Source: Colias croceus
Taxonomy: Eukaryota > Arthropoda > Insecta > Lepidoptera > Pieridae
Length of the DNA stretch: 64,000 nt
Reading direction: 5' to 3'
NCBI RefSeq assembly: GCF_905220415.1
Contig: NC_059568.1
Coordinates: forward strand, 14,198,001-14,262,000
Program-made: the position numbers and the translations under genes
The notes under the pieces: generated by a model
What the model was told of the DNA's origin: nothing
Seen by the model: the letters and a program-made list of their open reading frames with translations, nothing else
Database searches by the model: none
Part shown: one piece after another, positions 34,411 to 45,000 of the stretch
How the letters are laid out: each line of letters opens with the position of its first letter
Position numbering within the stretch: the stretch's first letter is position 1

Positions 34411-34669
34411 GGGGGCGGGTGTTGGTCAAATTAAAATTATTCTTACTTCTAGGTAAATTTTATACATAAAATGTCCTTTAAATTATGTCGTATTATATTT
34501 TTAACCCCCGACGCAAAAAGATGGGTGATAAGTGTTTGACCGCTATGTGTGTCTGTGTGTGTGTGTGTGTGTCTGTTTGTGCCACCGTAGCTCGCTAACA
34601 GGTAATCCGAATTAGATGCGGTTTTTTTAGTTAGGCAGCATATTTTCCGACGCTGGTTCTTAGATAAAG

Positions 34670-35370
34670 TGTATCAAAATCGGTTCATCCATTTATTATA
34701 CCTAGGTATATTATTTTAGGGGTAAATGTGGGAATGAAAAAAACGAAAGTTGTCAAATATAAGTACCTAAGTGATATATATTAAATGAAAGTGAACGACC
34801 TATCAGTAACAAATCGGTTCATCCATTTATTTAATATAGGTATAAAAGTGGTAATAAAAAAATGAATTTGTCAAAAATATACTCAAGTGACATATCATAT
34901 GAAAGGGCATGACGTGTAAAGTTTAATTAGACATGTTTTATCAAAATCGGTTCATCCATTTATTATACCTTTTTATGGGTAAAAGTGGGAATGAAAAAAA
35001 AAACGAATGTTGTCAAATATACCCAAGTGACATATCAAATAAAAGTGCATAACGGGTGAAGTACACTTAGTTATATTTTTATCCAATTCGGTTTATCCAT
35101 TTATTAGATTACAGCGGTAAAAGTGGGAATGAATAATGTGCTCAAATAATATACTCAAGCGGCATATCAAAATATGAAAGGGCAACGTGTGAATTACAAT
35201 TAGTCATATTTTATCGAAATCGGTTCATCCGTTTATTACATTTAGGGCTTTTTAGGGGTGACAGTGGGGATAAATAAACCAAATGGAGCATCAAACTACA
35301 GGATATGACGTGTACATATAGGTACAATTAGATATGGTTTACATCAAAATCGGTTCTGCCATTTACTAGG
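34670..35370. repeat. Tandem repeat, six units of 130-141 bp
   Basis: The box ATCAAAATCGGTTCATCCAT and variants recurs at CGGTT positions 34681, 34815, 34948, 35089, 35221 and 35351. Each unit also holds GTAAAAGTGGGAATGAA, a CTCAAGTGACATATCA box and GGGCATGACGTGT. Units are diverged. Preceded by a (GT)n run at about 34552-34572. Confidence 0.75.
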
Positions 35371-36767
35371 GATGGAAAGGGAAGGGTTGAAAGTCTGTGA
35401 AAGAAGAGGGGATACGGGAGCGAGAGGATAGCCACACCCTGGAAATTTTGAACTCTACTCAAAGCTACATAGGCCTGGCCCTTGGCAATATTTTTTCCTA
35501 TTTATACCACTTCTTTTGCCACTGTGGTCCATTACAATTTGTGCACGGTTACGGCCCAACTTAAAAGATGTCAAAGAGCAACAAACTTATAGATATCAAT
35601 ATGATGTAGGAATGTTATATGGAGGTAGAGGTAGGTCTCGCTCACTTGAAAATATTACATGAAAATAAGAAACCGAAAGGAATAAATAATTATTTTACAA
35701 ACTTCCCGACGATCTTTAAAATTAAGTACCATATATTTTGATAATGAGTTATATTATGATGATGTTGGCATGGCAGCCCCGACGACTTTGTTTTTTTTTT
35801 ATAAATATTTAAAATGGTATTTATTTTTAAAAATCTTCGGGAAGTTTGTGAAATTATTTATTCCTTTTTCTATGTATGCACATCTTCGTAGCGCTGTTTT
35901 TTTTTATTTAATTTTTATTGACCGGTCTAAACGGTTTAGTTACTACCTACAGGCGTGAGACAGGATTCAGGAAAGATCTGATTTGGATTTTGTGCTGGAT
36001 TTGATAAAAACTGAGTATCGATTAAGCTAATCAGTTGCTGCACGATACATAGTTAAAAACATCCATACAAGGAAGGAAGGAAAAGAAATTTTCTCCCCTC
36101 CCCCCTGGTGCCTAAAAATAATATGACATAATTTAAAAGAAATTTTACGTAGAAAATTAATAAGGCATTTTTTTTGTATTGTTTAGCTCAGTTTAGTAAT
36201 AAATTTTACTTACAGTTCTTTTAATTATTTATGGTAGTCTGTGTTTACTCAATAATTTAAGATAAGTAGTAACTACTATGCAGTCACTATTCCACGCGGA
36301 TGAAGTCGCGGGCACAGCTAGTATAATATAAATAATAAAGTTATTACTTACCTTTTAAGCGGACTCATGTTGATGTAATTTCACTTATTTCGATGACATT
36401 TTAGTTATTTTGAAATAAAAATTGCGTATGGCACCTATTTTACAACGAAAAAAACGTCTTGCAATAAAAAAATTATGTCTGATGGATCTATCTAAAGGCA
36501 ATAGATTAAAAATTACGCGTTAAAAAATGACTTTAAATTAGGGATATTTTCCTGTGCAGATAAGATGCGCACTAATAAACGCAACCACTGCGGCCAGCCA
36601 GACAGCCCGGACTCTAACCGAAATAGCAAGAGAAACAGTATATCAAAAACCCAACTATACTAAAATGACTTTTTTTTAAACGTTGCTAGCTCCCGTACTA
36701 ACAGTACCTACAGTATTACACGAACGTTTTAAAATGTCACCTGTAAACTGTCAAATACGGACAATTA

Positions 36768-37280
36768 TAGTAGAGCCATTTTAATAGGCAACATTTGACA
36801 GTTCAACAAAATTCAACAACGTAACCTAGTAACGACGACATAGAATAACATGATATTTCGTTTTGTTAGAACTGCACATTTGCTTAACTTTTTTCAATTA
36901 CGATTACATATTTATAATAATAATGACCGATACAAGTAATTTTAGGATTTGATTTTACTGATAAACCATTCTAAACAAAATAAACAATTTCTGATTTAAA
37001 GAACTGACGTCGCTACAATTTTGTGTCAATAAACCTTTTTTCTTTTTAAATACCAGAGACGTTACTCTAAAAATCGAAATCTGACATCTAGAATCGAATG
37101 CATTGATTACTTGGGAATAAAAATTATCATAAATTATTGACATGTGTTTCAAGTTCGATTGACAAATGTTTCAAGTCCGTATCGATTAATTCACTTTAAT
37201 CGATGTTTTTAAGCAGTTTACCACCCTATGAAGATAAAATTGATAGACGTCAAATGTTGCCTATTAAATTGGCTCGACTA
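36768..37280. mobile_element. 513-bp TA-flanked MITE nested in the 4.2-kb element
   Basis: Ends TAGTAGAGCCATTTTAATAG then GCAACATTTGAC, and inverted on the right with two changes (about 32 bp). TA lies on each side (36766-36767, 37281-37282), fitting a Tc1/mariner-type target duplication. No coding frame. Confidence 0.65.
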
Positions 37281-38316
37281 TAGAATACATTTTTGAAATG
37301 TTGGTTTAATATAATGTTATTCGATGAATAAGTTTTGACTGAAATAGATTTTGAATAACTATTGAAAAATCAGCCCTTAGTGGATCAAACTCGAGTCTAA
37401 AGATATCGGTTACGTGCAAATTTACAAACATAGGGCACAAAGTTTGAATTAAATCTGTCCGTTTAAAGTGGATCAAAATCGAGACTAAAGGAATCGTTTA
37501 CATACAAACTCAGCAAGGTACCTACAGGGAAGCTCGTATTTTAAAAGTCAAAATATTTTTATAAAGCAGCATAAAAATGACTAAAATGTTTGAAATATGG
37601 ACCGTTAAATGCCTGCTCTGAATTGAGAAGACCTTTACCGCGGTGTGTGTTGTCGGGGTTTAGAATTATTACCGCAATGATTTACATTTTATTCGCTAAA
37701 TAGGGTACTTTGGGTAATGGCATTTTGATTCGGGTATACATATATCTCGTATATTGCTATGTACTGAATACTGATGAGGACTACTAATGAAAACATGTTG
37801 AATCAGACAAATTAGCTCATGAGATTGCTTTGCCGCAACCGCGCAATGCAAAGACGTGCTTTCAGTTCCACAGCACACCGTCGACTGACTGCTAGTATAC
37901 GTTTTTCATTATAATCGACAGCAAATATGTAACTACCCCGCACAAACAATACATAATATATTGTATAAGAATTTATTTAAGCGCTCTATAAACTTGGCCA
38001 GCTTGGTAAAAGAGGTGAAAATGTTAGCTGGATGTGGATTAAAATTGCTTAGTGGTTAGGAGTGTGCTCCAAAGAGACCTCTAAAAATTCTCGAGGCTAA
38101 ATTAGACCGAGTGTTTGGAGTTGTTTAGTTTTATTTGTGACAACGAAGTATTCATTTGTGCAACTGTTTCCAAACATTGTTTGTGTTTTTCAAACAGTTA
38201 TTTGAACATTGCAAAATAAAAAAAATGTAATCTTTAGTTTTATTTATAAAAAGAACTTCTTGATCTTATTTGGCAGAAGTTTTATAATAAGTTGAGAGTC
38301 TGACTAATAGAAAAAG

Positions 38317-38383
38317 AAATATATCGCGAATACTCCAAATATATCGCGAATACTCCAAATATATCGCGAATACTCCAAATATC
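38317..38383. repeat. 20-bp tandem repeat, about 3.3 units
   Basis: AAATATATCGCGAATACTCC three times without change plus a partial copy, directly left of the compound element. Identity suggests recent expansion. Confidence 0.85.
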
Positions 38384-39886
38384 ATGTACGTTTTTTATTT
38401 ATTATAATATATAAAGCTACACTACCACTCACTGACTGACTGACATCGGGTTTCTCGGAAACTACGCGGAAAGTTGGGGGGATTTCGACGTGATCGTATA
38501 GAGGTGCGGCGAGTGACCACCGGAAAAATATTGACAACTCCAACACCCTGGACAAGAGAGTGGACCCCTGGAGGTGCGCGGAAACGGTGCCACTTGGAGG
38601 GGGGTGTCTGAACAAAAAATGCTCGGAACTGGTGGCGATTACCAGGGGTGGTGGAAAAATGGGGATTTTCGCGAAAACAAGATGGCCGCCGTACTTTGCC
38701 AAAATCGCCGTTTATGAATCCTTACGTCTCAAATTTGGCACACGTGCTCTGTTCGAGACGGCGAATCGATCGGTGCCCCGTTCGAGTGGCTCCGGGCCCC
38801 CGTTTCCAACTTCCATACAACGTAAAATCCAACGGCCCGCAGAAACGGTGCGAGTTGGGTGGGGGGTCCCCGAACTAAAAATGATCACCACCCTGGGACG
38901 CTACCAGGGAGCCGTAGTGGGATGCTCGAATTTGGAATTTTTCCATTTTTGGCGCAAACATAAAAACGTAAATTTAGCCAAGGTGGCGCGTCGCGGAAAT
39001 ACACTCACACCATGTTCGTACTCGCCCAGCTCCCAGGATATCCAGAAAAATCCGAAATCTTAAACTTTCCCACATCTCGCGAAGACGGTCAACGGCCCGC
39101 GCAAACGGTAGCAGCTGCATCTGGGGTGCTCAAACTAAACTTGTAGTAGACCTCGAGCAATTACCACAGATAGTGAAAAAAATTCAAAATGGCGGAAAAA
39201 ATGGCCGCCGCCATACAAATTCTAAAACGGCCATCGCTGGTCCGATCACGCTGAAACTTGGCACAGGGGCTTTAATCGAGTCGCATATTAAGTTGGCATA
39301 CTCATAATCGAGTTTCCATCGCTGGTTTCCGAGTTTCATACAATGCAAAATTCGACGGCTCTCTGAAACGGCGCGAGATAGGTGGGGGGTGTAGAACTAA
39401 AAAATGATCAGGAAGATGGGGCGCTACCAGGGCAATCGAGAAATTTCAAATTGGACGCAATTTTTTTTCAAAAAATGGCCAATTTTTCAAAGCAAGATGG
39501 TGGCGCCGGTTCCGTCACGATCGGTCTGAAAATTGACTTCTGTGCTTTGATTGGTCAGATTTACAAAACTGCATACTCAGAATTTCTCTCCGACCCCCAG
39601 TTTCCATTTTCCATACATCACGAAATTCAACGGCTCTCTGAACTGGTGGCACTTAGGTTGGGGTAGCCAAGGTAAAAAATGTTTAAAAACTTGGTCCGCT
39701 TCCAGGCACATAAAAATTTTTGCTAAAAAGCGAAATTTTTTTTTCGAAAATTTTGTATTGAAATTTCCATAGTAGGAAGGGTAATTGAATAGCATCGGCA
39801 AAAGACGGCACCGCGGGCTGCTTGCTGCCCGCGCACCGCGCAACTTCGAGGGTCGACAGCCTCCCGGAGTAGAAAATATTTATTAA

Positions 39887-40660
39887 TTTTTGAACTACCG
39901 CACGAGCTAAGCGAGCGAAGCGAGCGAGTCACGGCAGCGACCAGCGTAAATATTCAAATAGGTAGCGAGGAGCGAAGCGACGAGCGTGTAAGGTTAACTT
40001 TTGAACTACCACACGAGCCAAGCGAGCGAAGCGAGCGAGTCACGGCAGCGGCCGGCGTATATATTCAAATAGTGGCGAGGAGCGAAGTGACGAGCGTGTT
40101 AGGTTAACTTTTGAACTACTTACCGCACGAGCCAAGCGAGCGAAGCGAGCGAGTTACGTCAGCGGCCGGCCTAAATATTCAAATAGGTAGCGAGGAGCGA
40201 AGCGACGAGCGTGTTAGGTTAACTCTTGAACAGTTTATTATGAAAAGTCACTGCTCGCTATCGATAAGACGTTTCAAAAATTTTACCAATATTTGAATAA
40301 GTAATTTATAAGCAGTTAAAGTAGCGAGGAGCGAAGCGACGAGCGTGTAAGGTAACTTTTGAACTACCACACGAGCCATGCGAGCGAAGCGAGCGAGTCA
40401 CGGCAGCGGTCGGCCTAAATATTCAAATAGGTAGCGAGGAGCGAAGCGACGAGCGTGTTAGGTTAACTTTTGAACTACCTATCGCACGAGCCAAGCGAGC
40501 GAAGCGAGCGAGTCGCGGCAGCGGCCGGCCTAAATATTCAAATAGGTAGCGAGAAGCGAAGCGACGAGCGTGTTAGGTTAACTCTTGAACAGTTTATTAT
40601 GAAAAGTCACTGTCCGCTATCGATAAGACGTTTCAAAAATTTAATAACATTTAAGTAATA
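39887..40660. repeat. Tandem repeats of about 110 bp (zone 2)
   Basis: Five units begin TTTTGAACTAC (39887, about 39999, 40109, 40357, 40467), each followed by CGAGC.AAGCGAGCGAAGCG and a GTAGCGAGGAGCGAAGCGAC box. Two AT-rich spacers (TTATTATGAAAAGTCACTG...) follow units 3 and 5, so the array has a higher-order structure. The near-identical short frames here simply reflect the repeat. Confidence 0.75.
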
Positions 40661-40678
40661 AGTAATTTATAAGCAGTT

Positions 40679-41960
40679 TCGACTGACTGTAGAATCGCTG
40701 TTAGCAGATGTTACAAATGGAAAGGAAATTCGAATGCATTTTCAAATGACTGAAGATTTCTGCCCTGGGATGAGCCGCGAGCTGCTTGCAGCTCGCGCAC
40801 CACGCAACCTCGAAGGTGGACAGCCCACCGGAATAGAAAATATTTGAATGGGGAATTTATAAGCATTACCGACTGACTGTAGAATCGCTGTTAGGAGATG
40901 TAACAAATGGATAGGAAATTCGAATGCATTTTCAAATGACTGAAGATTTCTGCCCTGGGATGAGCCGCGAGCTGCTTGCAGCTCGCGCACCACGCAACCT
41001 CGAAGGTGGACAGCCCCCCGGAATAGAAAATATTTGAATGGGGAATTTATAAGCATTACCGACAGACTGTAGAATCGCTGTTAGGAGATGTAACAAATGG
41101 ATAGGAAATTCGAATGCATTTTCAAATGACTGAAGATTTCTGCCCTGGGATGCTTCGCGGGCTGCTTGCAGCCCGAGCACTACGCTCCCTCGAAGGTGGA
41201 CAGCCTCCCGGAGTGGAAAATACTTGAATGGGGAATTTATAAGCATTAACGACTGACTGTAGAATCGCTGTTAGCAGATAAAAGCAAATTGACGGGGAAT
41301 TTTAACGCATTTTCATATAACTGAAGATTTCTGCCCTGGGATGCTTCGCGGGCTGCTTGCAGCCCGCGCACTACGCTCCCTCGAAGGTGGACAGCCTCCC
41401 GGAGTGGAAAATACTTGAATGGGGAATTTATAAGCATTACCGACTGACTGTAGAATCGCTGTTAGGAGATGTAAGAAATGGATAGGAAATTTGAATGCAT
41501 TTTCAAATGACTGAAGCTTTCTGCCCTGGGATGAGCCGCGAGCTGCTTGCAGCTCGCGCACCACGCACCCTCGAAGGTGAACCGCCCCCCGGAATAGAAA
41601 ATATTTGAATTTGAAATTTATAAGCACTTCCGATTGACTGTGGAATCGCTGTTAGCAGAAAATTACAAATGGACTGGGAATTTTAACACATTTTCTAATG
41701 ACTGCCCTATTGCTTCAACCCAGGGGCAAAAGGGGCTCGCGGGCTGCTTGCAGCCCGCGCACTACGCTCCCTCGAAGGTGGACAGCCCCCTGGAGTGGAA
41801 AATATTTGAATGGGGAATTTATAAGCATTACCGACTGACTGTAGAATCGCTGTTAGCAGAAAATTACAAATGGACTGGGAATTCTAACACATTTTCTAAT
41901 GACTGCCCTATTGCTTCAACCCAGGGGCAAAAGGGGCTCGCGGGCTGCTTGCAGCCCGCG
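40679..41960. repeat. Tandem repeats of about 190 bp with conserved hairpin (zone 3)
   Basis: The box GACTGACTGTAGAATCGCTG (or a variant) starts units at about 40679, 40869, 41059, 41250, 41440, 41631 and 41832. Each unit carries a 10-bp inverted pair around TT, starting at 40776, 40966, 41156, 41347, 41537, 41738 and 41939. Period 190 is not a multiple of three, so this is not a protein repeat. A diverged extra copy of the hairpin part is at about 39805. Confidence 0.85.
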
Positions 41961-42049
41961 CACAACGCACCAGCTAGTTATAATACTATAAATTTGTAGA
42001 TTTATATTACTAAATCTATTGAAAAGGGCTGCAATAATTCACATGAAAA

Positions 42050-42222
42050 TCTTTATATATAAAAATGAATCTCTATTTTCCTTGGTCAGGCATCACGCGT
42101 GAACGGGTGGACCGATTTCGATAATTCTTTTTTATTATGTTCTTTTAAGTACGAGGCTGGTTCTTATGGAGAGAAAACTTAAATATGTACCACGGGCGAA
42201 ACCGAGGCGGACCGCTAGTTTA
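42050..42222 (+). repeat. Dispersed repeat family F (ends GGCGGACCGCTAG)
   Basis: Starts near TCTTTATATATAAAAATGAA, contains GGGTGGACCGATTTCG and TACCACGGGCGAAACCGAGG, and ends GCGGACCGCTAGTTT. A related copy ends at about 51475. It stops some 40 bp before a cyclase exon donor. Confidence 0.6.
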
Positions 42223-42261
42223 TTATAATATATGAAATGTTAATCAATAATGTAATCTTAC

Positions 42262-42382
42262 CTTAGAACGGCCGTTCCAGAAAGAGAGCTCTCGGTAAGC
42301 AGGAATGTAGCGAGTACGATGTAAGAAATTGTCAGCAGGTAGATCTCATTCATTGCCGGTCGGCTAAGGCACGCCAAAAGAC
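42262..42382 (-). CDS. Adenylyl cyclase exon: third membrane segment
   Basis: 121 nt, acceptor TCTTGTGCTAG, donor GTAAGATT. Its first two bases complete a Cys codon split with 43290-43456. It codes LLACLSRPAMNEIYLLTISY through FLLTESSLSGTAVL and ends with AG of an Arg codon. IYLLTISYIVLATFLL is a membrane helix. Confidence 0.88.
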
Positions 42383-43289
42383 CTAGCACAAGAAATTACG
42401 CAATGTATAAAAATTCATTAATTGTTATAATAAAAAAAAAACCCTTGATTCAAACTATATTACAGCGGTCAAATAGTTTGACTTATAAAATGCCCATCGT
42501 GTAGATCTATGTTGCTTATGAATGAAGTTTATTAGTATTGTTTTTATTGTATAATAATCTTAAGTAATTAAAATTAAATGATAGCTCTACAATTCTACAT
42601 CGCGACTTTAAAAATATATTTTATGTTTTGAACCATAAATCCCGAAGTTTTAAGACAGAAAATTCTTAAACCCCTGATTCTAAAGTCGCTTGAAAAGTTT
42701 ACGTACGCTACGCATTTCGAGTATTTTGCAAGAACTGTCAGCCTCAAACTTGGCGAAGTTGGAACTATTCATTATTCGACTAATTCGTAGCGTATAATCC
42801 GCAGGAATCTTGCAAAGGGCTCTTCATATAAACGCGTTGCTTGCAACGGCAGTGCTATAATTGCTTCTAGATGCTACCACCGTAATAAACCGGTATAAAC
42901 CGGTCTTAAGGGAGCGTCAAAGGTGCCGGCTTACGTGCTCCTACAATGTAGGTGCATTGTTTTGTAATTAGTTAGTCTAAAACATATTGAGTGCACAACG
43001 GCTTTATGGGGTCTGTTAATCTTTGATATTGTACTGCAGAATTACTGCGGTAATTTGTTACGGTGTTTATGTTTACTTTGATGTGAATGAAGAAGTTAAT
43101 TATGTGAGATATAGCTTGGTGATACTCCTGGATTTAGGACTGATTTAAAAATAAATCATCCGTTATAATCGTATTTGAAAATCCATAAGTCAAATTATTA
43201 AAAGTCGGAAATTATTTTTACGCTCGCTCACTCTGATCTGATCTTGGACTTATCGTTTCTTACTCTTTGACAAAAATAACAACACTCAC
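42383..43289 (-). other. Adenylyl cyclase intron, 907 bp
   Basis: GT...AG intron in phase 1 that splits a Cys codon (T/GT). AT-rich; no element recognised. Confidence 0.8.
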
Positions 43290-43456
43290 AGGTGTAAATC
43301 AGAGCGGCCAGGCCAAAGAGTACGACGTTAACCAGATGCGCCACCCGTTCCTTTTCGAAGTATACTCGCATCACTTGTAGCGGACTCGGTTCGGTGAAGT
43401 CGGTGGAGCTGGTCACGGATTGGTCGGGTTGTTCAGTCGATAATGCGTATAGATAG
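43290..43456 (-). CDS. Adenylyl cyclase exon: second membrane segment
   Basis: 167 nt, acceptor TTTTGTTACAG, donor GTGAGTGT. The first base completes a Ser codon. It codes YLYALSTEQPDQ, a Ser/Thr-rich extracellular-type loop with STDFTEPSP, then MRVYFEKERVAHLVNVVLFG and LAALIYT, the second M1 helix. The loop between helices 1 and 2 looks longer than in the mammalian proteins I recall; this is an impression only. Confidence 0.87.
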
Positions 43457-44212
43457 CTGTAACAAAACATATCATAAAGTGTTTTATTAAAGGGCTGGGT
43501 GATAGTACGAGGTGTTCATAAATTTAATTGCACGATTAAACTATGGATAAGATAAAAGTAAAATATATTAGGTAGTGTTATAAGTAACTGACCCTGGTAC
43601 TATTCTGCGATATTAAGTGGATAAATTTAATAAAACGATGCATATAGGACACCCAGTCGGATGACCTAAAATCAAAGGATATGTTTTTATCGGTTTCTAA
43701 CTGAATTTATCCATCGGAAACAAAAACCTATATTTTATAAAGCAATTTCGATAATCCTCAAAGATAATGTTAGGTGCCTTTTAAGAATAGATACCCAATA
43801 AATTATACAAACAAAGAAAACATTCACAATATCAATCAATCACAAATCGATCCATTAGCACCCTTATCTTTTAATACGCCCCGAACCGTGTTAATCCCAT
43901 TTAATACCTTTAAGAATCTCACCAACCATTGATTACTGCTACAATCTTCGAAACATCAAAGATTATTTGGCAGATACGTAAGACACAAATTAAATTTTAT
44001 AACAACGAAATTTTACAAACAGCTACGAATATTTCGTAGATACGTTGTCACTAAGTTATTTTTATGAAAAGATAATTAATTATTGTTTTCAACCGACTAT
44101 AAAAAGAAGGTGGTGGTTGTGTGTATTCCCATTTAGATTTGGTCTAGTTTTGATAATATTGTGGAGGTTAAGTTTTTTTTAATTAATTCTTTTACGCTTG
44201 ATGGTTTCTTAC
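43457..44212 (-). other. Adenylyl cyclase intron, 756 bp
   Basis: Phase 2 intron. A partial CAACCGACT...AAAAAGAAGG motif at about 44090 resembles one end of the element at 44764. Nothing else seen. Confidence 0.8.
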
Positions 44213-44415
44213 CTGTATGGATCCGGGTCAACCAGGGCAAAGCTCGACAGGTTCAAAGGAACATGGAGCGTCTGCGCCAGGTAGTTTTGGGCGTGGAGCA
44301 GCGAGCGGACCTGTACGGCAACCAAGCCCACGCCCACGCCCAGCAAGAGGCCGAGGAGGGTTGTCATGTTCGTTTGATTCATTCGTAGGAAGTAACGCTG
44401 GTACAGCATTTCCAC
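44213..44415 (-). CDS. Adenylyl cyclase exon: first membrane segment
   Basis: 203 nt, acceptor CCCTTGTTCCAG, donor GTAAGAAA. Phase 0 start. It codes VEMLYQRYFLRMNQTNMTTL, then LLGLLLGVGVGLVAVQV (first M1 helix) and a loop ending in VDPDPY plus AG of a Ser codon. LYQRYFLRMNQ matches the LYQRYFFRLNQ motif that precedes the first helix in ADCY5/6. On the opposite strand and other frames this GC-rich exon yields chance frames only. Confidence 0.9.
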
Positions 44416-44763
44416 CTGGAACAAGGGATAGGTACATACGTGTACTATAATATTCTTAGTCAGTTTGGATTCCGCTTGAAGTATCGTTAATTAAGTTGAT
44501 AAGTTAAGTCTTTTCTACAGGTTAAATAAATGTACTCTGTATTTGTTATATCACGTATCTCGATAAAATGTTACTTTTGTGTAGAAAATTTAAAAAAAAA
44601 ATTAAAGAGACATAATCGGTAATAATTTTCTAAATTAGTCATTAAAACTAGCACCTAATGTTTTAAATTATTAAGTCGCAATCATTTGTGAGCAAGATAT
44701 TTTTGTAATTTGCAGGATCAAGAAAATCTTTTCGTAACAAGTGATAAATAACTGCGTTAAAAA

Positions 44764-45000
44764 CAACCGACTTCAAACTTGCACTTGCAACATTTATAAA
44801 TACAGACAAAAATGCTCATAAAATAAAAACTACTGGGCCTATCCGAATAAAATTTTTATGGGACCAATTCGACACCATCCCGCATCGAACAAAAAAAGAA
44901 TCACGTAAATCGGTTCAGAAACCTCGGAGTAATCGGTGTACATACATAAAAAAAACATACCGGCCGAATTGATAGCCTCCTCCTTTTTTTGAAGTCGGTT
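44764..45000. mobile_element. 237-bp inverted-repeat element (AACCGACTTCAAA ends)
   Basis: AACCGACTTCAAA at 44764-44776 and TTTGAAGTCGGTT at 44988-45000 are exact inverses. The interior includes AAAACTACTGGGCCTATCCG and GTAAATCGGTTCAGAAACCT. I recall this as an abundant lepidopteran repeat. No unambiguous target duplication. Confidence 0.7.

Larger units (their letters stand above)
33219..37376. mobile_element. 4.2-kb non-autonomous inverted-repeat element, PIF/Harbinger-like
   Basis: Ends GGGCCGATTTTTCAAT and, inverted, GGGCTGATTTTTCAAT, flanked by TTA (33216-33218, 37377-37379). Long subterminal inverted repeats pair about 33280-33620 with 36360-36680 (for example CCGGGCTGTCTGGCTGGCCG near 33356 and its inverse near 36600). 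The flanking sequence on both sides belongs to a repeat whose uninterrupted form is present at about 37444-37505, which confirms the insertion point. The interior carries other repeats (33985, 34670, 36768) and no transposase. Confidence 0.75.
38392..41977 (+). mobile_element. Compound tandem-repeat element with Helitron-like 3' end
   Basis: About 3.6 kb in three zones. Zone 1 (38420-39780): about five diverged 257-275-bp units, each with a CAACGGC...AAACGGTG box. Zone 2 (39887-40660): about 110-bp units rich in GAGCGAAGCGAGCGAG. Zone 3 (40679-41960): about seven 190-bp units, each with a hairpin. The last hairpin ends at 41960, 13 nt before CTAG at 41974-41977, followed by T. A hairpin 10-15 nt before CTRR is the Helitron 3' signature (established). 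The left boundary, near TTATTATAATATATAAAGC, is approximate. It has no Rep/helicase and would be non-autonomous. Confidence 0.55.
31901..42261 (-). other. Adenylyl cyclase intron, 10.4 kb
   Basis: Joins the exons at 42262-42382 and 31744-31900. It is largely transposon: the 4.2-kb element at 33219, the compound element at 38392 and the repeat at 42050. Between about 31910-33190 and 37510-38310 no clear element is seen, apart from a motif near 32050 that is the inverse of CAAAGTTTGAATTAAATCTG at 37440. Confidence 0.8.

Noticed and set aside
38560..39063. 167-codon plus frame
   Set aside because: It lies in diverged tandem repeats of about 260 bp; composition and overlap with other frames mark it as chance.
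40111..40658. Two near-identical 61-codon frames
   Set aside because: They are translations of the repeated GAGCGAAGCGAGCGAG units and spacer, not a gene.
40742..41627. Repeated 104-codon minus frames
   Set aside because: They recur only because the DNA repeats every 190 bp; that period is not a multiple of three, so no continuous protein repeat is encoded.
40679..41960. CRISPR-like regular repeats
   Set aside because: Units are 190-bp tandem copies without unique spacers, in an animal intron; not a CRISPR array.
44217..44450. Plus-strand frames over the cyclase exon
   Set aside because: They are shadows of the GC-rich minus-strand exon, which has splice sites and a family match.
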